NCBI RefSeq assembly: GCF_000496835.1 | Contig: NZ_KI543236.1 | Coordinates: forward strand, 431,866-495,865 | Length of the DNA stretch: 64,000 nucleotides | Origin: Thalassobacillus devorans MSP14 | Lineage (GTDB): Bacteria > Bacillota > Bacilli > Bacillales > Halobacillaceae | Reading direction: 5' to 3' | In this document: one piece after another, positions 34,807 to 44,075 of the stretch | Layout of the letters: each line of letters starts with the position of its first letter | Numbering within the stretch: position 1 is the stretch's first letter | Made by a program: the position numbers and the translations under genes | The notes under the pieces: generated by a model | Told to the model about the DNA's origin: nothing | Databases searched by the model: none | What the model saw: only the letters and a program-made list of their open reading frames with translations

Positions 34807-35290
34807 AAGCTTTGACAATGACACCATCGTTGGCAGGTTCGAAATCCTGGGAAGGGATACGTTCAAATCCCATATTTGTATAAAGTGCCATGGCATTTTT
34901 CATGAAATCAGCAGTATGTAGACCAATATGGGCATGACCTTCTTTTTTGGCAGTTTCGATACAATGAAGAACGAGGGATTTACCGATTCCTTTTTTTCGG
35001 GAAACGGAATTTACTGCAAGCATCCGTATTTCTGGATAGTCAGCTACTTCTTCCAGCCACTCATAAGCTTCTGTATTAGCAGGAAAAAGTACAATGCTTC
35101 CGATGATGCTTCCGCTTTCTTCCATAACGTAGATATTCACACCTTCTTTCAAGTCATCTTCAGAAGAAAGCGTTCCTTTCAAGGCGTTCCAGTGTTCTTC
35201 GGACACAAGCGGTTTGTATTCCTCGTAGCAGCCGATCCGTTGGTTTCGGACAAATGGGAGTTCCTCCTGTTTCATTGGTCGTATATGCAA
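34787..35290 (-). CDS. GNAT family N-acetyltransferase
   Basis: A ~167-residue acetyl-CoA-dependent acetyltransferase. The acetyl-CoA loop is RKKGIGKSLVLHCIETAKKEG (read as R-K-K-G-I-G-K), preceded by the strand IRMLAVNSV and followed by LHTADFMKNAMALYTNMGFE. The TTG at 35290 with AAAGGAG at 8-nt spacing is the likely start; the frame extends to 35317 without a good site. Its substrate is unknown. It is separate from the encapsulin locus. Confidence 0.82.
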   Translation of the reverse strand: MHIRPMKQEELPFVRNQRIGCYEEYKPLVSEEHWNALKGTLSSEDDLKEGVNIYVMEESGSIIGSIVLFPANTEAYEWLEEVADYPEIRMLAVNSVSRKKGIGKSLVLHCIETAKKEGHAHIGLHTADFMKNAMALYTNMGFERIPSQDFEPANDGVIVKAFKKPLR

Positions 35291-35398
35291 ATTATCCACT
35301 CCTTTTCTTTCCTCCAATTATAACGAATTTTCGTTAAAGACATCAAAAAAACGTAATTTCGTAACAAACGTGTGGATCGGATTACAATGGAAAAATTT

Positions 35399-35454
35399 AA
35401 AGTGCCTGACCCCCGGTGAGTTAACGCCATACTGCAGTGGGGTCAGGCACTTTT
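35399..35454. repeat. Dispersed palindromic repeat, copy 7
   Basis: AAGTGCCTGACCCCCGGTG, AGTTAACGCCATACTGCAG and TGGGGTCAGGCACTTTT, near-consensus. A deacetylase gene fragment begins at its right edge. Confidence 0.9.
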
Positions 35455-35627
35455 GCTCGGAAGAAACGTTATTATTAGGTCTTGCTTCGATAGTGAATCC
35501 GAAACAAATAACTGGTATGGTAACTAAAGAGATGATTTACAAGGGAAAGGCAGATAAAAAGCAAATTGCTATTACTTTTGATGATGGCCCGGAAAAAACT
35601 TATACACCAAAAATCAAAAAAGGGTAA
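35455..35627 (+). pseudogene. Polysaccharide deacetylase remnant
   Basis: The frame reads ASIVNPKQITGMVTKEMIYK, then KQIAITFDDGPEKTYTPKI, ending at a TAA. TFDDGP is the metal and catalytic motif of NodB-type peptidoglycan/chitin deacetylases, which normally continue for ~190 more residues. Here the gene ends right after the motif, and the upstream membrane/signal part is missing. It lies between repeat copy 7 and a half repeat (35637-35668). Confidence 0.75.
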
Positions 35628-35636
35628 AGGCTACAT

Positions 35637-35668
35637 AAAAGCGTCTGATCTTTTGGGGTCAGGCATTA
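35637..35668. repeat. Half copy of the dispersed repeat
   Basis: AAAAGCGTCTGATCTTTTGG and GGTCAGGCATTAAT keep pieces of both arms with the centre deleted. It closes the deacetylase remnant. Confidence 0.5.
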
Positions 35669-35689
35669 ATTAAGAACTAGGAAAGAGAG

Positions 35690-36958
35690 GTGAGGCCAAT
35701 CAATTCAGAGGTTAGTATTTTAGGTGTGTTAGTAGCAATGGCGTTAACGATAATCTTGATATTCAGGAGAATTAACCCTCCATATGCCATGATGGCAGGT
35801 GCTTTAGCTGGCGGAATTGTCGGAGGCCTTCATATAGCAACTACCCTCGACTTCATGATCGAAGGTGCTCAATTACTGACACCAGCCGTATTACGGATTT
35901 TAGCAGCAGGAGTCTTGGTTGGGGTATTAATAGAATCAGGCGCGGCCAGCGTCATTGCGAATACGATTGTTACAAGAATGGGAGAAACAAGAGCTTTATT
36001 AGCGATTACGGTATCCACATTAGTTTTAACAGCAGTAGGTGTGTTTATCGCAGCAGCTGTTATTACAGTGGCCCCGATTGCTTTAATGATTGCCAAACGA
36101 ACCGGAGTTTCAAGACTAAGTGTTTTAATCGCCGTCGTATGTGGGTCGAGAGCAGGAAATGTAATGTCACCTAACCCGAATACCATTGCAGCGGCTGAAA
36201 GCTTTTCCTTACCGTTAACGAGCGTCATGTTTGCTGGACTAGTACCAGCGGTCGTCGGAGCGGCGTTTACATATTTTATTGCCAAAAAAATAAATATTAA
36301 AGGTTCGATGGTCACTAAAAACAGGGAAGAAAAGACAGATGAGATGAATAAGCCTCCTTTTTTTGCGGCCATTTCAGGGCCATTGTTTGCGATTTTTCTC
36401 CTATCCTTACAACCGTTATTCGAAATTAAAATTGATTCATTACTTGCATTGCCAGGTGGAGGGCTCTTTGGGGCGGTCGTGATGAGAAAAACAACAGATT
36501 TAAAGTCTTATATGTCAAGTGGGCTTCAAAAAATGGCTGGTATATCCATTTTAATACTAGCGACGGGGACGTTAGCCGGCATTATCGTGAATTCCTCACT
36601 CAATAGCATGATTATGAGCGGCTTGAAAACATTTGATTTACCCATCTCTTTCATAGCACCTCTCTCAGGTTCGTTTATGGCGTTAGCGACTGCATCAGCG
36701 ACATCTTCTGCGGCGATTTCCAGTAATGTGTTTGGTGAAATATTGTTAGAGAATGGAGTCAGCGCTTTAGCTGCTGCAACGATGATCAATGCTGGTGCGG
36801 TTTCTTTTGATCATTTACCGCATGGTCCCCTCTTTCACATTTCACGGGATAGTTTCTTCATGCATATGAAAGAACGACTGAAAGCACTGCCATATGAAAC
36901 GTTAATTGGGATTGTAATCGTGATTGTTTCTACGATTATTTATGGAGGTTTACTTTAA
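35690..36958 (+). CDS. GntP-family carboxylate permease
   Basis: A 422-residue membrane protein with about 11-12 spans, of the GntP/ArsB-NhaD fold group. The conserved Gly/Asn-rich stretches AVVCGSRAGNVMSPNPNTIA and INAGAVSFDHLPHGPLFHIS resemble gluconate/hydroxycarboxylate:proton symporters. Start is GTG 35690 after AGGAAAGAG. The substrate is unknown; gluconate or a related acid would fit the gluconate-dehydrogenase-like genes 4-6 kb away, but there is no operon link. The gene stands alone. Confidence 0.75.
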   Translation: MRPINSEVSILGVLVAMALTIILIFRRINPPYAMMAGALAGGIVGGLHIATTLDFMIEGAQLLTPAVLRILAAGVLVGVLIESGAASVIANTIVTRMGETRALLAITVSTLVLTAVGVFIAAAVITVAPIALMIAKRTGVSRLSVLIAVVCGSRAGNVMSPNPNTIAAAESFSLPLTSVMFAGLVPAVVGAAFTYFIAKKINIKGSMVTKNREEKTDEMNKPPFFAAISGPLFAIFLLSLQPLFEIKIDSLLALPGGGLFGAVVMRKTTDLKSYMSSGLQKMAGISILILATGTLAGIIVNSSLNSMIMSGLKTFDLPISFIAPLSGSFMALATASATSSAAISSNVFGEILLENGVSALAAATMINAGAVSFDHLPHGPLFHISRDSFFMHMKERLKALPYETLIGIVIVIVSTIIYGGLL

Positions 36959-37161
36959 AAGCTGGAGTACCTGGAAAGTTCTTACTTAAAACTGAAAATC
37001 CTCCAACATTTCGATATTAAGGTTGGGGGATAATATATTCATTCGTTTCGGATGATTAAACCATGTTCTGATTGGATATTGGAGCAGTGCATTAGGAAGC
37101 AAATATATATGAAAAACTATTCTTCTAGTGGCAGAAGAAGGGGAGTTAGGCAAAAAAAAGT

Positions 37162-37356
37162 TTGACAACTTCCCCTGTATTTTGTCATAATGTTGACTAA
37201 CAACATACTGGTACCTTTAATTCAGTCCCGTGAGGCTGACAAGGACAGCGTTTTAAGGAAAGATCTGTGAAAGACGTACAATTCCGAGAGAGTTGTATCT
37301 TTTTCATGCAGCATCTTAGGGCTTCTTGTCGGATAACGGCAGGAAGCCTTTTTTTA
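37162..37356 (+). promoter_or_regulatory. Promoter and PyrR attenuator leader of codB-codA
   Basis: TTGACA (37162) is ~17-18 bp from TCATAAT. The leader then has the PyrR-binding hairpin sequence AATTCAGTCCCGTGAGGCTG with ACAAGGACAG (37219-37248), matching the pyr-operon consensus (AGTCC, GAGGCT, AAGGA). A terminator follows: GGCTTCTTG and CAGGAAGCC with seven T (37320-37355). PyrR bound to UMP/UTP would favour termination, so cytosine uptake is lowered when pyrimidines are plentiful. Confidence 0.85.
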
Positions 37357-37415
37357 TGCCGGATCTTTCCCGCTCCCGGTACCGGTATCTATTACAGATA
37401 CTGGAGGAATCGAAT

Positions 37416-38672
37416 ATGAAAATGACAGATGGCGATTTTGCATTAAAGGCTGTACCTCAGTCAGAACGGCACGGATTTTGGAAGATGCTAATGGTAATGA
37501 TGGGACTCACTTTTTTCTCAGCGAGCATGTGGTCAGGCGGAACACTTGGTACAGGTTTAACGTTTGTTCAGTTTATGGCGATTGTCCTGCTCGGTAACCT
37601 TATCCTTGGCGCTTATACAGGTTCTCTTGCTTATATTTCTGCAAAAACTGGTCTTTCCACTCACTTGCTCAGCCGTTATGCTTTCGGTGAAAAAGGATCC
37701 TACCTTGCTTCGCTGCTGCTTGGCGGAACGCAGGTCGGATGGTTTGGTGTCGGAGTGGTCATGTTCGCTCTTCCTGTTCAGAAAGTGACCGGCATCGATA
37801 TGATCTGGCTGATCGCTGGTTCTGGAGTGTTAATGACAGCTACGGCTTTCTTCGGGATGAAGGCGCTGATGTTGCTCAGCTTTATCGCAGTTCCCCTGAT
37901 TACGATTCTTGGAAGCTTTTCCGTTTTTCGAGCGGCTGGAAGCATGGGTGGCTTTGAGCAACTGATGGCGCACAGCCCGTCTGAATCACTTGGACTTGCG
38001 GCTGCACTGACGATTTGTATCGGTTCCTTCATTAGTGCTGGTACGTTAACCCCTGATTTCACCCGTTTTTCAAAAACGAAAAAATCTGCCGTCACAAGCA
38101 CGGTCATTGCATTTTTCATTGGGAATTCGCTTATGTTTCTATTCGGTGCAGTAGGTGCGATGGCGACAGGAAAAGCGGATATATCCGAAGTGATGTTCAC
38201 GCAAGGTCTGATTATTCCAGCCATTCTGGTACTCGGGATGAACATCTGGACAACGAACGATAATGCACTCTATGCTTCTGGACTTGGTTTCTCAAGCATT
38301 ACGAAAATCACTAAAAACAAAGTTGTCATTTTTAACGGGATTGTCGGAACAGTGGCCGCGATGTGGCTGTATAACAATTTCATCGGATGGCTGACGATGC
38401 TCGGTTCTGCCCTGCCGCCGATTGGAGCGATTATTTTAATCGATTATTATTTATACCGCCGTAAAGACATAACTGCATTTGAACAGCAGACATTCAAAAA
38501 AGTTAAATGGACCGGAATCATCGCCTGGGCAGCAGGTGTCGCGGCCGCCCAATGGGTACCAGGCATTGCACCAGTGAATGCTTTGATTGCTTCCATCCTT
38601 GTCTATACTGTGCTGTCTAAGTTAGCCGAACAGACCGTACACCACCAAGTTGAAGAAGGAGAAGTTGTATGA
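37416..38672 (+). CDS. codB: Cytosine permease
   Basis: A 418-residue NCS1-family transporter with about 12 membrane segments. The ATG at 37416 has a GGAGGAA site; an open frame reaching 37326 runs through the attenuator terminator and is rejected. Landmarks: [12 protein letters not shown] near the N terminus, [17 protein letters not shown]-like helix 3 region ([14 protein letters not shown]), [11 protein letters not shown] and [19 protein letters not shown]. It takes up cytosine with sodium or protons. It overlaps codA by 4 bp and is under PyrR attenuation. Confidence 0.9.
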   Translation: MKMTDGDFALKAVPQSERHGFWKMLMVMMGLTFFSASMWSGGTLGTGLTFVQFMAIVLLGNLILGAYTGSLAYISAKTGLSTHLLSRYAFGEKGSYLASLLLGGTQVGWFGVGVVMFALPVQKVTGIDMIWLIAGSGVLMTATAFFGMKALMLLSFIAVPLITILGSFSVFRAAGSMGGFEQLMAHSPSESLGLAAALTICIGSFISAGTLTPDFTRFSKTKKSAVTSTVIAFFIGNSLMFLFGAVGAMATGKADISEVMFTQGLIIPAILVLGMNIWTTNDNALYASGLGFSSITKITKNKVVIFNGIVGTVAAMWLYNNFIGWLTMLGSALPPIGAIILIDYYLYRRKDITAFEQQTFKKVKWTGIIAWAAGVAAAQWVPGIAPVNALIASILVYTVLSKLAEQTVHHQVEEGEVV

Positions 38673-39907
38673 TTATTAAACAAGCAAAACTCCGAGGAAA
38701 AGAAGGCCTTTGGTCGATAGTGATAGATAATGGCGTCATCCAGAAGATTACGCAGGACCAAATAAACCAGGAAGATGACACCACTATCAACGCAGAAGGG
38801 TCGCTTGTCATCCCTCCATTCGTCGAACCGCATATCCATCTGGATACGACCCTGACTGCCGGAGATCCCGAGTGGAACAAAAGCGGTACTCTTTTTGAGG
38901 GAATTCAGCGCTGGGCGGAACGGAAAGATAAGCTGACCGCAGCGGATGTAAAAGAAAGAGCAAAGCAGGCTCTGGCAATGCAAATCGCAAACGGCATCCA
39001 GCACGTGCGTACCCATGTCGATGTCACAGATCCTGAGCTGACCGCCTTGAAAGCTCTGTTAGAAGTAAAAGAAGAAATGAAAGAAGCGGTCGATCTTCAG
39101 CTCGTTGCTTTTCCACAAGAAGGCATTCTTTCCTACCCGAATGGAAAAGAATTGCTGGAAGAAGCTTTGAAGCTTGGAGCAGATGTGGTTGGAGCTATTC
39201 CACACTTTGAGTTCACCCGCGAGTATGGGGTGGAATCTTTGAAAATTGCTTTTGATCTCGCTCAAGAATATGACCGGTTTGTCGATGTGCACTGTGATGA
39301 AATTGATGATGAACAATCCCGGTTTGTGGAAGTCGTCGCAACAGAGGCATTAGAAAGAGGTATGGGGGAGAAGGTGACTGCGAGTCATACGACCGCCATG
39401 GGCTCGTATAACGATGCCTACACATCGAAGTTGTTCCGTCTGTTGAAGATGTCCGGCATTCATATTATCGCTAACCCCCTCGTCAACATCCATCTGCAGG
39501 GCAGGTTCGATAGCTATCCAAAGCGGAGAGGTTTAACGAGGGTAAAAGAATTAAAGGAAGCCGGCATCAACGTAGGTTTTGGTCACGATGACATCTTCGA
39601 TCCGTGGTACCCGCTCGGAACAGGCAACATGCTGCAAGTTCTTCATATGGGGCTCCATCTCTCCCACCTGATGGGATATGATCAAATCAAACAGGGCATG
39701 GACTTCATTACTGAAAATAGTGCCAGGATTTTAAACCTGAGAGACAAGTATGGCTTAGACGAAGGTCGACCAGCCAACTTGATTATACTCGATGCCGAAG
39801 ATGAATACGAAGCGGTAAGAAAGCAGTCGGCTGTCCGTTACTCGATCCGCCACGGAAAAATTTTATCGGAAACGAAACCAGCTGAAACGACGGTACATTT
39901 TTATTAG
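38669..39907 (+). CDS. codA: Cytosine deaminase
   Basis: A 412-residue amidohydrolase converting cytosine to uracil and ammonia. Metal motifs: [17 protein letters not shown] (HxH), [12 protein letters not shown], the catalytic [24 protein letters not shown] and the metal Asp in [18 protein letters not shown]. It overlaps codB (ATGA), so both proteins are made together for cytosine salvage. A terminator GACCGGC/GCCGGTC with T-run follows at 39926. Confidence 0.92.
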   Translation: MIIKQAKLRGKEGLWSIVIDNGVIQKITQDQINQEDDTTINAEGSLVIPPFVEPHIHLDTTLTAGDPEWNKSGTLFEGIQRWAERKDKLTAADVKERAKQALAMQIANGIQHVRTHVDVTDPELTALKALLEVKEEMKEAVDLQLVAFPQEGILSYPNGKELLEEALKLGADVVGAIPHFEFTREYGVESLKIAFDLAQEYDRFVDVHCDEIDDEQSRFVEVVATEALERGMGEKVTASHTTAMGSYNDAYTSKLFRLLKMSGIHIIANPLVNIHLQGRFDSYPKRRGLTRVKELKEAGINVGFGHDDIFDPWYPLGTGNMLQVLHMGLHLSHLMGYDQIKQGMDFITENSARILNLRDKYGLDEGRPANLIILDAEDEYEAVRKQSAVRYSIRHGKILSETKPAETTVHFY

Positions 39908-39925
39908 AATGATGGTATAACGAAA

Positions 39926-39950
39926 GACCGGCTGACTGCCGGTCATTTTT
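39926..39950 (+). terminator. Terminator after codA
   Basis: Arms GACCGGC and GCCGGTC around TGACT with ATTTTTG following. Confidence 0.8.
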
Positions 39951-40000
39951 GTATACAGGTATTGGAATTGTGATTGTATTGGTAGTCACTATTGGATAAA

Positions 40001-40062
40001 ATAGTGTCTGATACCCAGTGAGTTAACGCTTTACTGCAGTGTGGGTCAGGCACTCTTTTTAT
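40001..40062. repeat. Dispersed palindromic repeat, copy 8
   Basis: ATAGTGTCTGATACCCAGTG, AGTTAACGCTTTACTGCAG and TGTGGGTCAGGCACTCTTTTT; slightly changed arms with compensating A and T (ACCCA with TGTGGGT), so pairing is partly kept. Confidence 0.85.
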
Positions 40063-40206
40063 TTTTATTGCAAGAACTGGAAATACAAAAGGGACTATAT
40101 AAAATTGTGTAAGTCCCTAGTAATAAGCGTTTGACTAATAATTATACGATGGTATAATTTTGAAGGCATTTCTAATTTTACGATATCAAGAAAGGAGAAT
40201 ACACAA

Positions 40207-40728
40207 TTGAAAAAGAGAATGTTAGTCATAATTATGCTTTTATTTGCTATTCTGTTAGTAGCTTGTTCCGAGGATGCTTCAGAATCTACAGAAAAAAATG
40301 AAACAAATACTGGAGAAGAAACTACAAATGGGCAAGAAGAAGAGACCAAAGAAGTAAGTGAAGAAGAAACTACTATACAATCAGATGATGTAGAAATTAC
40401 AGAAGAAATGAAAGAAATGACCTATGATACTATAATGGGGTACGAGGGCGTAAAGGATGCTTATATTGAAGTAAACGGCGATGAGATAACGATGACCCTC
40501 CAAGTAGGAGCAAGTCTCAATGAAGAGACACGTAAGGAATTAGGCGATAACTTTGTAAGGAACTTATCCTCTAATGTTTCATTTAATTATGATGAACTGG
40601 AATCACCATCAAAAGACGATTACGGTACATTGTTTCATCTCTATGATTTGCAAATAGGTGTAGGAACAGGTGCAGATGACATCATCCAAGGTGCGAAAGT
40701 TACTTCATCACCAAAAATCACTTGGTAA
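40207..40728 (+). CDS. Putative lipoprotein
   Basis: A 173-residue protein with a lipoprotein signal (LVIIMLLFAILLVACSED; the Cys at about residue 20 is the lipid site), a Glu/Thr/Ser-rich linker (~22-62) and a compact C-terminal part (KEMTYDTIMGYEGVKDAYIE onward). The domain looks like a small alpha/beta unit, but I do not recognise the family. It should be anchored on the outer face of the membrane. Repeat copies lie on both sides of it (40001-40062 and 40804-40858). Confidence 0.75.
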   Translation: MKKRMLVIIMLLFAILLVACSEDASESTEKNETNTGEETTNGQEEETKEVSEEETTIQSDDVEITEEMKEMTYDTIMGYEGVKDAYIEVNGDEITMTLQVGASLNEETRKELGDNFVRNLSSNVSFNYDELESPSKDDYGTLFHLYDLQIGVGTGADDIIQGAKVTSSPKITW

Positions 40729-40803
40729 TTATCAAATATTTAATAAGTTTCCTAATAGAGTTCCAGACAACTTTTTTATTCTGTGACGTAGAGGCTGGAA
40801 ATG

Positions 40804-40858
40804 TGGTGCCTGCCCCCCAGTAGTTAACACTTTACTGCAGTGGGGGTCAGGCGCTTTC
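40804..40858. repeat. Dispersed palindromic repeat, copy 9
   Basis: GGTGCCTGCCCCCCAG, TAGTTAACACTTTACTGCAG and TGGGGGTCAGGCGCTTTC; near-consensus. The gap 40729-41236 holds copies 9 and 10 and a terminator-like hairpin, and no convincing gene. Confidence 0.88.
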
Positions 40859-40981
40859 TTTTCGCGGGATTTGCTCATTCCATTTTTGGTCGCACTAAAG
40901 ATCATTACATTTGGAAAGGCAGACCTGATTTCCTGTAAAGGTCGTAGATTAAGAATTATATAGTTCCTGCCACAAAATTTC

Positions 40982-41010
40982 ACGCTTTAGTGTAGTGGGG
41001 TCAGGCATAT
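40982..41010. repeat. Right half of the dispersed repeat, copy 10
   Basis: ACGCTTTAGTGTAG and TGGGGTCAGGCATATTT match the centre and right arm; the left arm is absent, and it lies ~125 bp from copy 9. Confidence 0.65.
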
Positions 41011-41167
41011 TTGATTTTCTTATATAGTTAAAAGAGTGATCTATCAAAATTAAATTTAGTTAGAAGTACCATAAACATGACTAGCATTTAAATGGAACAA
41101 GGTACATGATTAAGAAATAATATTTGTACTTTAGGATGTTTATGAGTATAAGAACTGAATTACATTG

Positions 41168-41212
41168 CTAAAGGCTTTAAGCCGTTATATGCTTAAGGCT
41201 TTTTTTTATTTT
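41168..41212 (+). terminator. Terminator-like hairpin before the controller gene
   Basis: AAAGGCTTTAAGC pairs imperfectly with GCTTAAGGCTTT and is followed by eight T. It may insulate the restriction-modification genes from upstream transcription. Confidence 0.55.
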
Positions 41213-41269
41213 TTGTAATTAAGTTTTGCAATCAAATTGAAACAATGTCACTTATATCAGGTGGATAAA

Positions 41270-41545
41270 GTGGCGAAACTTTGCAACATTAATATTATGG
41301 AAAAGAATAGCAATTTACATAATACAGTATTAAAAAACTTTGGTAAGCATTTAAAGGAAATTAGGGTTAAAAAGAATTACACACAAGAACAACTAGCAGA
41401 GGAGGCAGGGTTCACAAGGTCATATTATACAGAGATTGAAACAGGGAAAAGAAATATTTCCTTAATTAATCTCTATAAATTAGCTACAGCTTTGCAAGTG
41501 TCTTTAAGTGAGTTAGTAGAATTTAATGAGGGGGAGGAATTTTAA
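41270..41545 (+). CDS. XRE-family regulator, likely restriction-modification controller protein
   Basis: A small helix-turn-helix protein. The HTH is YTQEQLAEEAGFTRSYYTEI with GKRNISLINLYKLATAL after it, the usual form of C proteins that time the expression of restriction enzymes. Start is uncertain: GTG 41270 follows GGTGG (91 residues), and ATG 41297 has no ribosome site (82 residues), which would fit a leaderless C gene. It ends 3 bp before the putative endonuclease gene, the normal C-R arrangement. Confidence 0.75.
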   Translation: MAKLCNINIMEKNSNLHNTVLKNFGKHLKEIRVKKNYTQEQLAEEAGFTRSYYTEIETGKRNISLINLYKLATALQVSLSELVEFNEGEEF

Positions 41546-41548
41546 AAT

Positions 41549-42373
41549 ATGCCTATTTATTATGATGGGAAAAAGTATAGGTCAAAAAAACATCCTATGC
41601 TAGAGTACATTTTCAATAAAAAAACAGACAATGGTAAGAAAGGAATAGGGGAAGATCATCTATTTACATTAAGTGATATTGCAGAAGGATATAGAGCATG
41701 CGGTATTAATGAACCAGTATCAATATCAAATACAATTTTAGACTTGACAAGGAAAAATACAGGGATAGCATCTAGACTACCCGATACAATTTATGAACAT
41801 GGATATGATCTTAGGAAAAGAACTGGTAGATCTCCACAGGGTAATCTAGCAGGTGAGTTTGTTTATGTGGGTGTTGGTAAATCTATTAATGCTTGGTTGG
41901 AATGGCCATCAATCCCTGATCTGGAAGTAGTAATAGAAAATACTGTTCCTCACTCAATTATAAATAAGGGACTTTTAGGCAGAGATGAAGGCGCTTTATT
42001 TTCTGTTATTGACTATTGTGATGTGTTATCCCATGCCTTTTATAATAAGCCTAATCAAGTAATAAGGGTACAAAACCCTAAAAAGTGGCAACCAAATGAA
42101 ATAGATGGTTTGTATTATAGCGAACAGCATGACACTCTCTTTCCTTGTGAGGCTAAAGCATTAAGTACAGGAGATGATATTAATTTAGTTCAACTCTTAG
42201 GTGGTTATAAAACCATACAAAGTAAAATGCCTCACATGGATATAATTCCTGTAGCTGTACGCATGGTTATAAATGGAATAGATATAGGGTTATTTGAGGA
42301 AGAGGATGAAGAATTAAAAATGTACAAATTCATTAAAGTTACTTTTGATCCTCAAATTACAGCTTGGCTTTGA
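41549..42373 (+). CDS. Putative restriction endonuclease, PD-(D/E)xK type
   Basis: A 274-residue protein I place as the endonuclease by motif and position. Residues 184-203 read E-I-D, a spacer, then CEAKA, giving D186, E201 and K203 of a PD-(D/E)xK site, set in beta strands as expected. The N-terminal ~100 residues are probably helical and may bind DNA. The gene starts 3 bp after the controller and lies 87 bp before a DNA methyltransferase, so the three genes form a C-R-M set. The recognition site is unknown. Confidence 0.68.
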   Translation: MPIYYDGKKYRSKKHPMLEYIFNKKTDNGKKGIGEDHLFTLSDIAEGYRACGINEPVSISNTILDLTRKNTGIASRLPDTIYEHGYDLRKRTGRSPQGNLAGEFVYVGVGKSINAWLEWPSIPDLEVVIENTVPHSIINKGLLGRDEGALFSVIDYCDVLSHAFYNKPNQVIRVQNPKKWQPNEIDGLYYSEQHDTLFPCEAKALSTGDDINLVQLLGGYKTIQSKMPHMDIIPVAVRMVINGIDIGLFEEEDEELKMYKFIKVTFDPQITAWL

Positions 42374-42460
42374 TTTAAAATGTTCTTTTCTGTTATAATG
42401 ATGTTTGATATAAGTGACTAAACACATTAGAGTTTTCGAACAGAAAGGAATAGAAACTAC

Positions 42461-43846
42461 ATGGCTTTTACATATCACCCACCCACCAGAACAACCTGTC
42501 CAGTTTGTGATGAATTAAAAAAGATAGATATAGAACCCATTATTGATACTCAAAGTGGAAGGGCATCTTCTGCTAATAATTTTCCTTTTCATAATTGGTA
42601 TAATTTTGTATTAGGATATACGCCTAAGTTTCCAGAGTTTATGTTGGAGAGAGAAAATATTACTCATCAAGATTTTGTAGTAGATCCATTCATGGGCTCA
42701 GGGACTACATTAGTAGCTTGTAAATATCTTGGTATCCCTTCTAGTGGAGTAGATGCAAATGATTTTATGGCTTTTGCTGCATCAGTTAAATTGGACTGGA
42801 CTCGAGACATTGAGGGGATCATTAAGAATAAAAATAAATTACTAGAAAAAGTTGAACAGGAATTTTCGAAAGTTGACTGGACTGCAGAGCAAGATTATTC
42901 ACACTCACAAATGTCAATTTTTGATAACAGTATTCATCTAATAGATTTTAAAGAATATGCAGATAAATATAGACCTGAAATGCTTTCAGAAAGATATATG
43001 TCAGACAAACCATTTGTAAAAGCGCATATAATAAAAGAGGCAATAAAAGATACTATTGATAGTGAGTATACTGATTTATTTAAAATGTCATTATCATCAA
43101 TTTTAGTCCCAATTTCTAATGTGAGTTATGGTCCTGGCTTTGGTGTGAAAAAAGCTAAAGATGATGTAGATGTATATAGTGTCTTTAGCGAAAAGATAAA
43201 CAGAATGATAAATGATTTGCAATCATTAAATCAGGAACAAAAAAACACACCTTCAACTGTACACCTTGGAGATGCAAGGAAAATTAGTGACTATTATGAA
43301 CCTAATTCAGTAAAATTAATGATTACCTCACCACCATATCCAGGTGATCATGAGTATACTAAACATACAAGGTTAGAACTAATCTTTGATGAGCTAGCAA
43401 GTGACATACAAGAATTTAGAACTATTAAAAAGAGAATGATTAGAGGCTCTACAACTAATATATATAAAGATGATAATGATAGGGAGACTGTAGAAGATTT
43501 ACAAAGTATAAGAGAAGTTACAGACCTGATCCAAGAAAGACTTGACCATGATGGTGCAACTAGCGGATTTGAAAAATTATATACAAAACTGGTCTGGGAA
43601 TACTTTGGAGGAATGTTTAAGGCTCTTGAGGAATGCTATAAAGTTTTAGAACCTGGCGGCAAGATTGCTTTATTAGTGAGCGATTCACATGCCTTTAAGA
43701 TGGTTCATATACAAACAGCAAAAATACTTGAAGAAATAGGATTGAAAATCGGTTACAGTAGCTCAGAGATCCTTTTGTGGCAACACAAGAAGAGTACATC
43801 TCACAAATATGATCTAAGAGAAGATATCCTTATCCTTCAAAAGTAA
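42461..43846 (+). CDS. DNA methyltransferase 1 (SPPY type)
   Basis: A 461-residue amino-methyltransferase. The SAM-binding motif DPFMGSGTT is at residues 75-83 and the catalytic TSPPYPG at 289-295; this order with a ~200-residue insert suggests the recognition domain lies between them (alpha-type layout). The SPPY motif usually means N4-cytosine, though N6-adenine enzymes with it exist. An N-terminal CPVC may bind zinc with a partner. As part of the C-R-M set it would protect host DNA from the adjacent endonuclease. A terminator follows at 43872. Confidence 0.85.
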   Translation: MAFTYHPPTRTTCPVCDELKKIDIEPIIDTQSGRASSANNFPFHNWYNFVLGYTPKFPEFMLERENITHQDFVVDPFMGSGTTLVACKYLGIPSSGVDANDFMAFAASVKLDWTRDIEGIIKNKNKLLEKVEQEFSKVDWTAEQDYSHSQMSIFDNSIHLIDFKEYADKYRPEMLSERYMSDKPFVKAHIIKEAIKDTIDSEYTDLFKMSLSSILVPISNVSYGPGFGVKKAKDDVDVYSVFSEKINRMINDLQSLNQEQKNTPSTVHLGDARKISDYYEPNSVKLMITSPPYPGDHEYTKHTRLELIFDELASDIQEFRTIKKRMIRGSTTNIYKDDNDRETVEDLQSIREVTDLIQERLDHDGATSGFEKLYTKLVWEYFGGMFKALEECYKVLEPGGKIALLVSDSHAFKMVHIQTAKILEEIGLKIGYSSSEILLWQHKKSTSHKYDLREDILILQK

Positions 43847-43871
43847 TATAATTAGGAGTTAAAGATTCGAA

Positions 43872-43898
43872 AGAAGAGCTGGAATAGCTCTTCTTTTT
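43872..43898 (+). terminator. Terminator after methyltransferase 1
   Basis: AAGAAGAGCT and AGCTCTTCTT around GGAAT, followed by TTTT. It separates the C-R-M set from later genes. Confidence 0.75.
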
Positions 43899-43904
43899 AC
43901 TGTA

Positions 43905-44075
43905 TTCGAATTTGATGGGGAAGACGAAGCGATCCGCCTTGCCAATGACACCGATTATGGGCTGATAACAGAGCGAAAACGTTGGCGGAGCCCCTCTGAT
44001 CACATTCGATCCAGCCAAGTGTTTATCAATAACTATGGAGCAGGCGGAGGCATCCATATGCCTTATCCGAAAAAA
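43905..44075 (+). pseudogene. Aldehyde dehydrogenase C-terminal remnant
   Basis: The frame reads GEDEAIRLANDTDYGL, an unrecognisable stretch of ~18 residues, then SQVFINNYGAGGGIHMPYPK. EAI.LAN.t.YGL and the GQVFINNYGAGGGIE.PFGG block are the C-terminal part of aldehyde dehydrogenases. The catalytic half is absent, the middle is scrambled and the end runs into repeat copy 11. It has higher GC than the AT-rich genes around it, so it is a scrap of older chromosome inside the defence island. Confidence 0.75.

Noticed and set aside
37326-37415. Longer N terminus for the cytosine permease
   Set aside because: This stretch includes the attenuator terminator; the ATG at 37416 has the GGAGGAA site and fits the family start.
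40732-40983. Minus-strand open frame of 83 residues
   Set aside because: It reads through repeat copy 9, has no family resemblance and no ribosome binding site.
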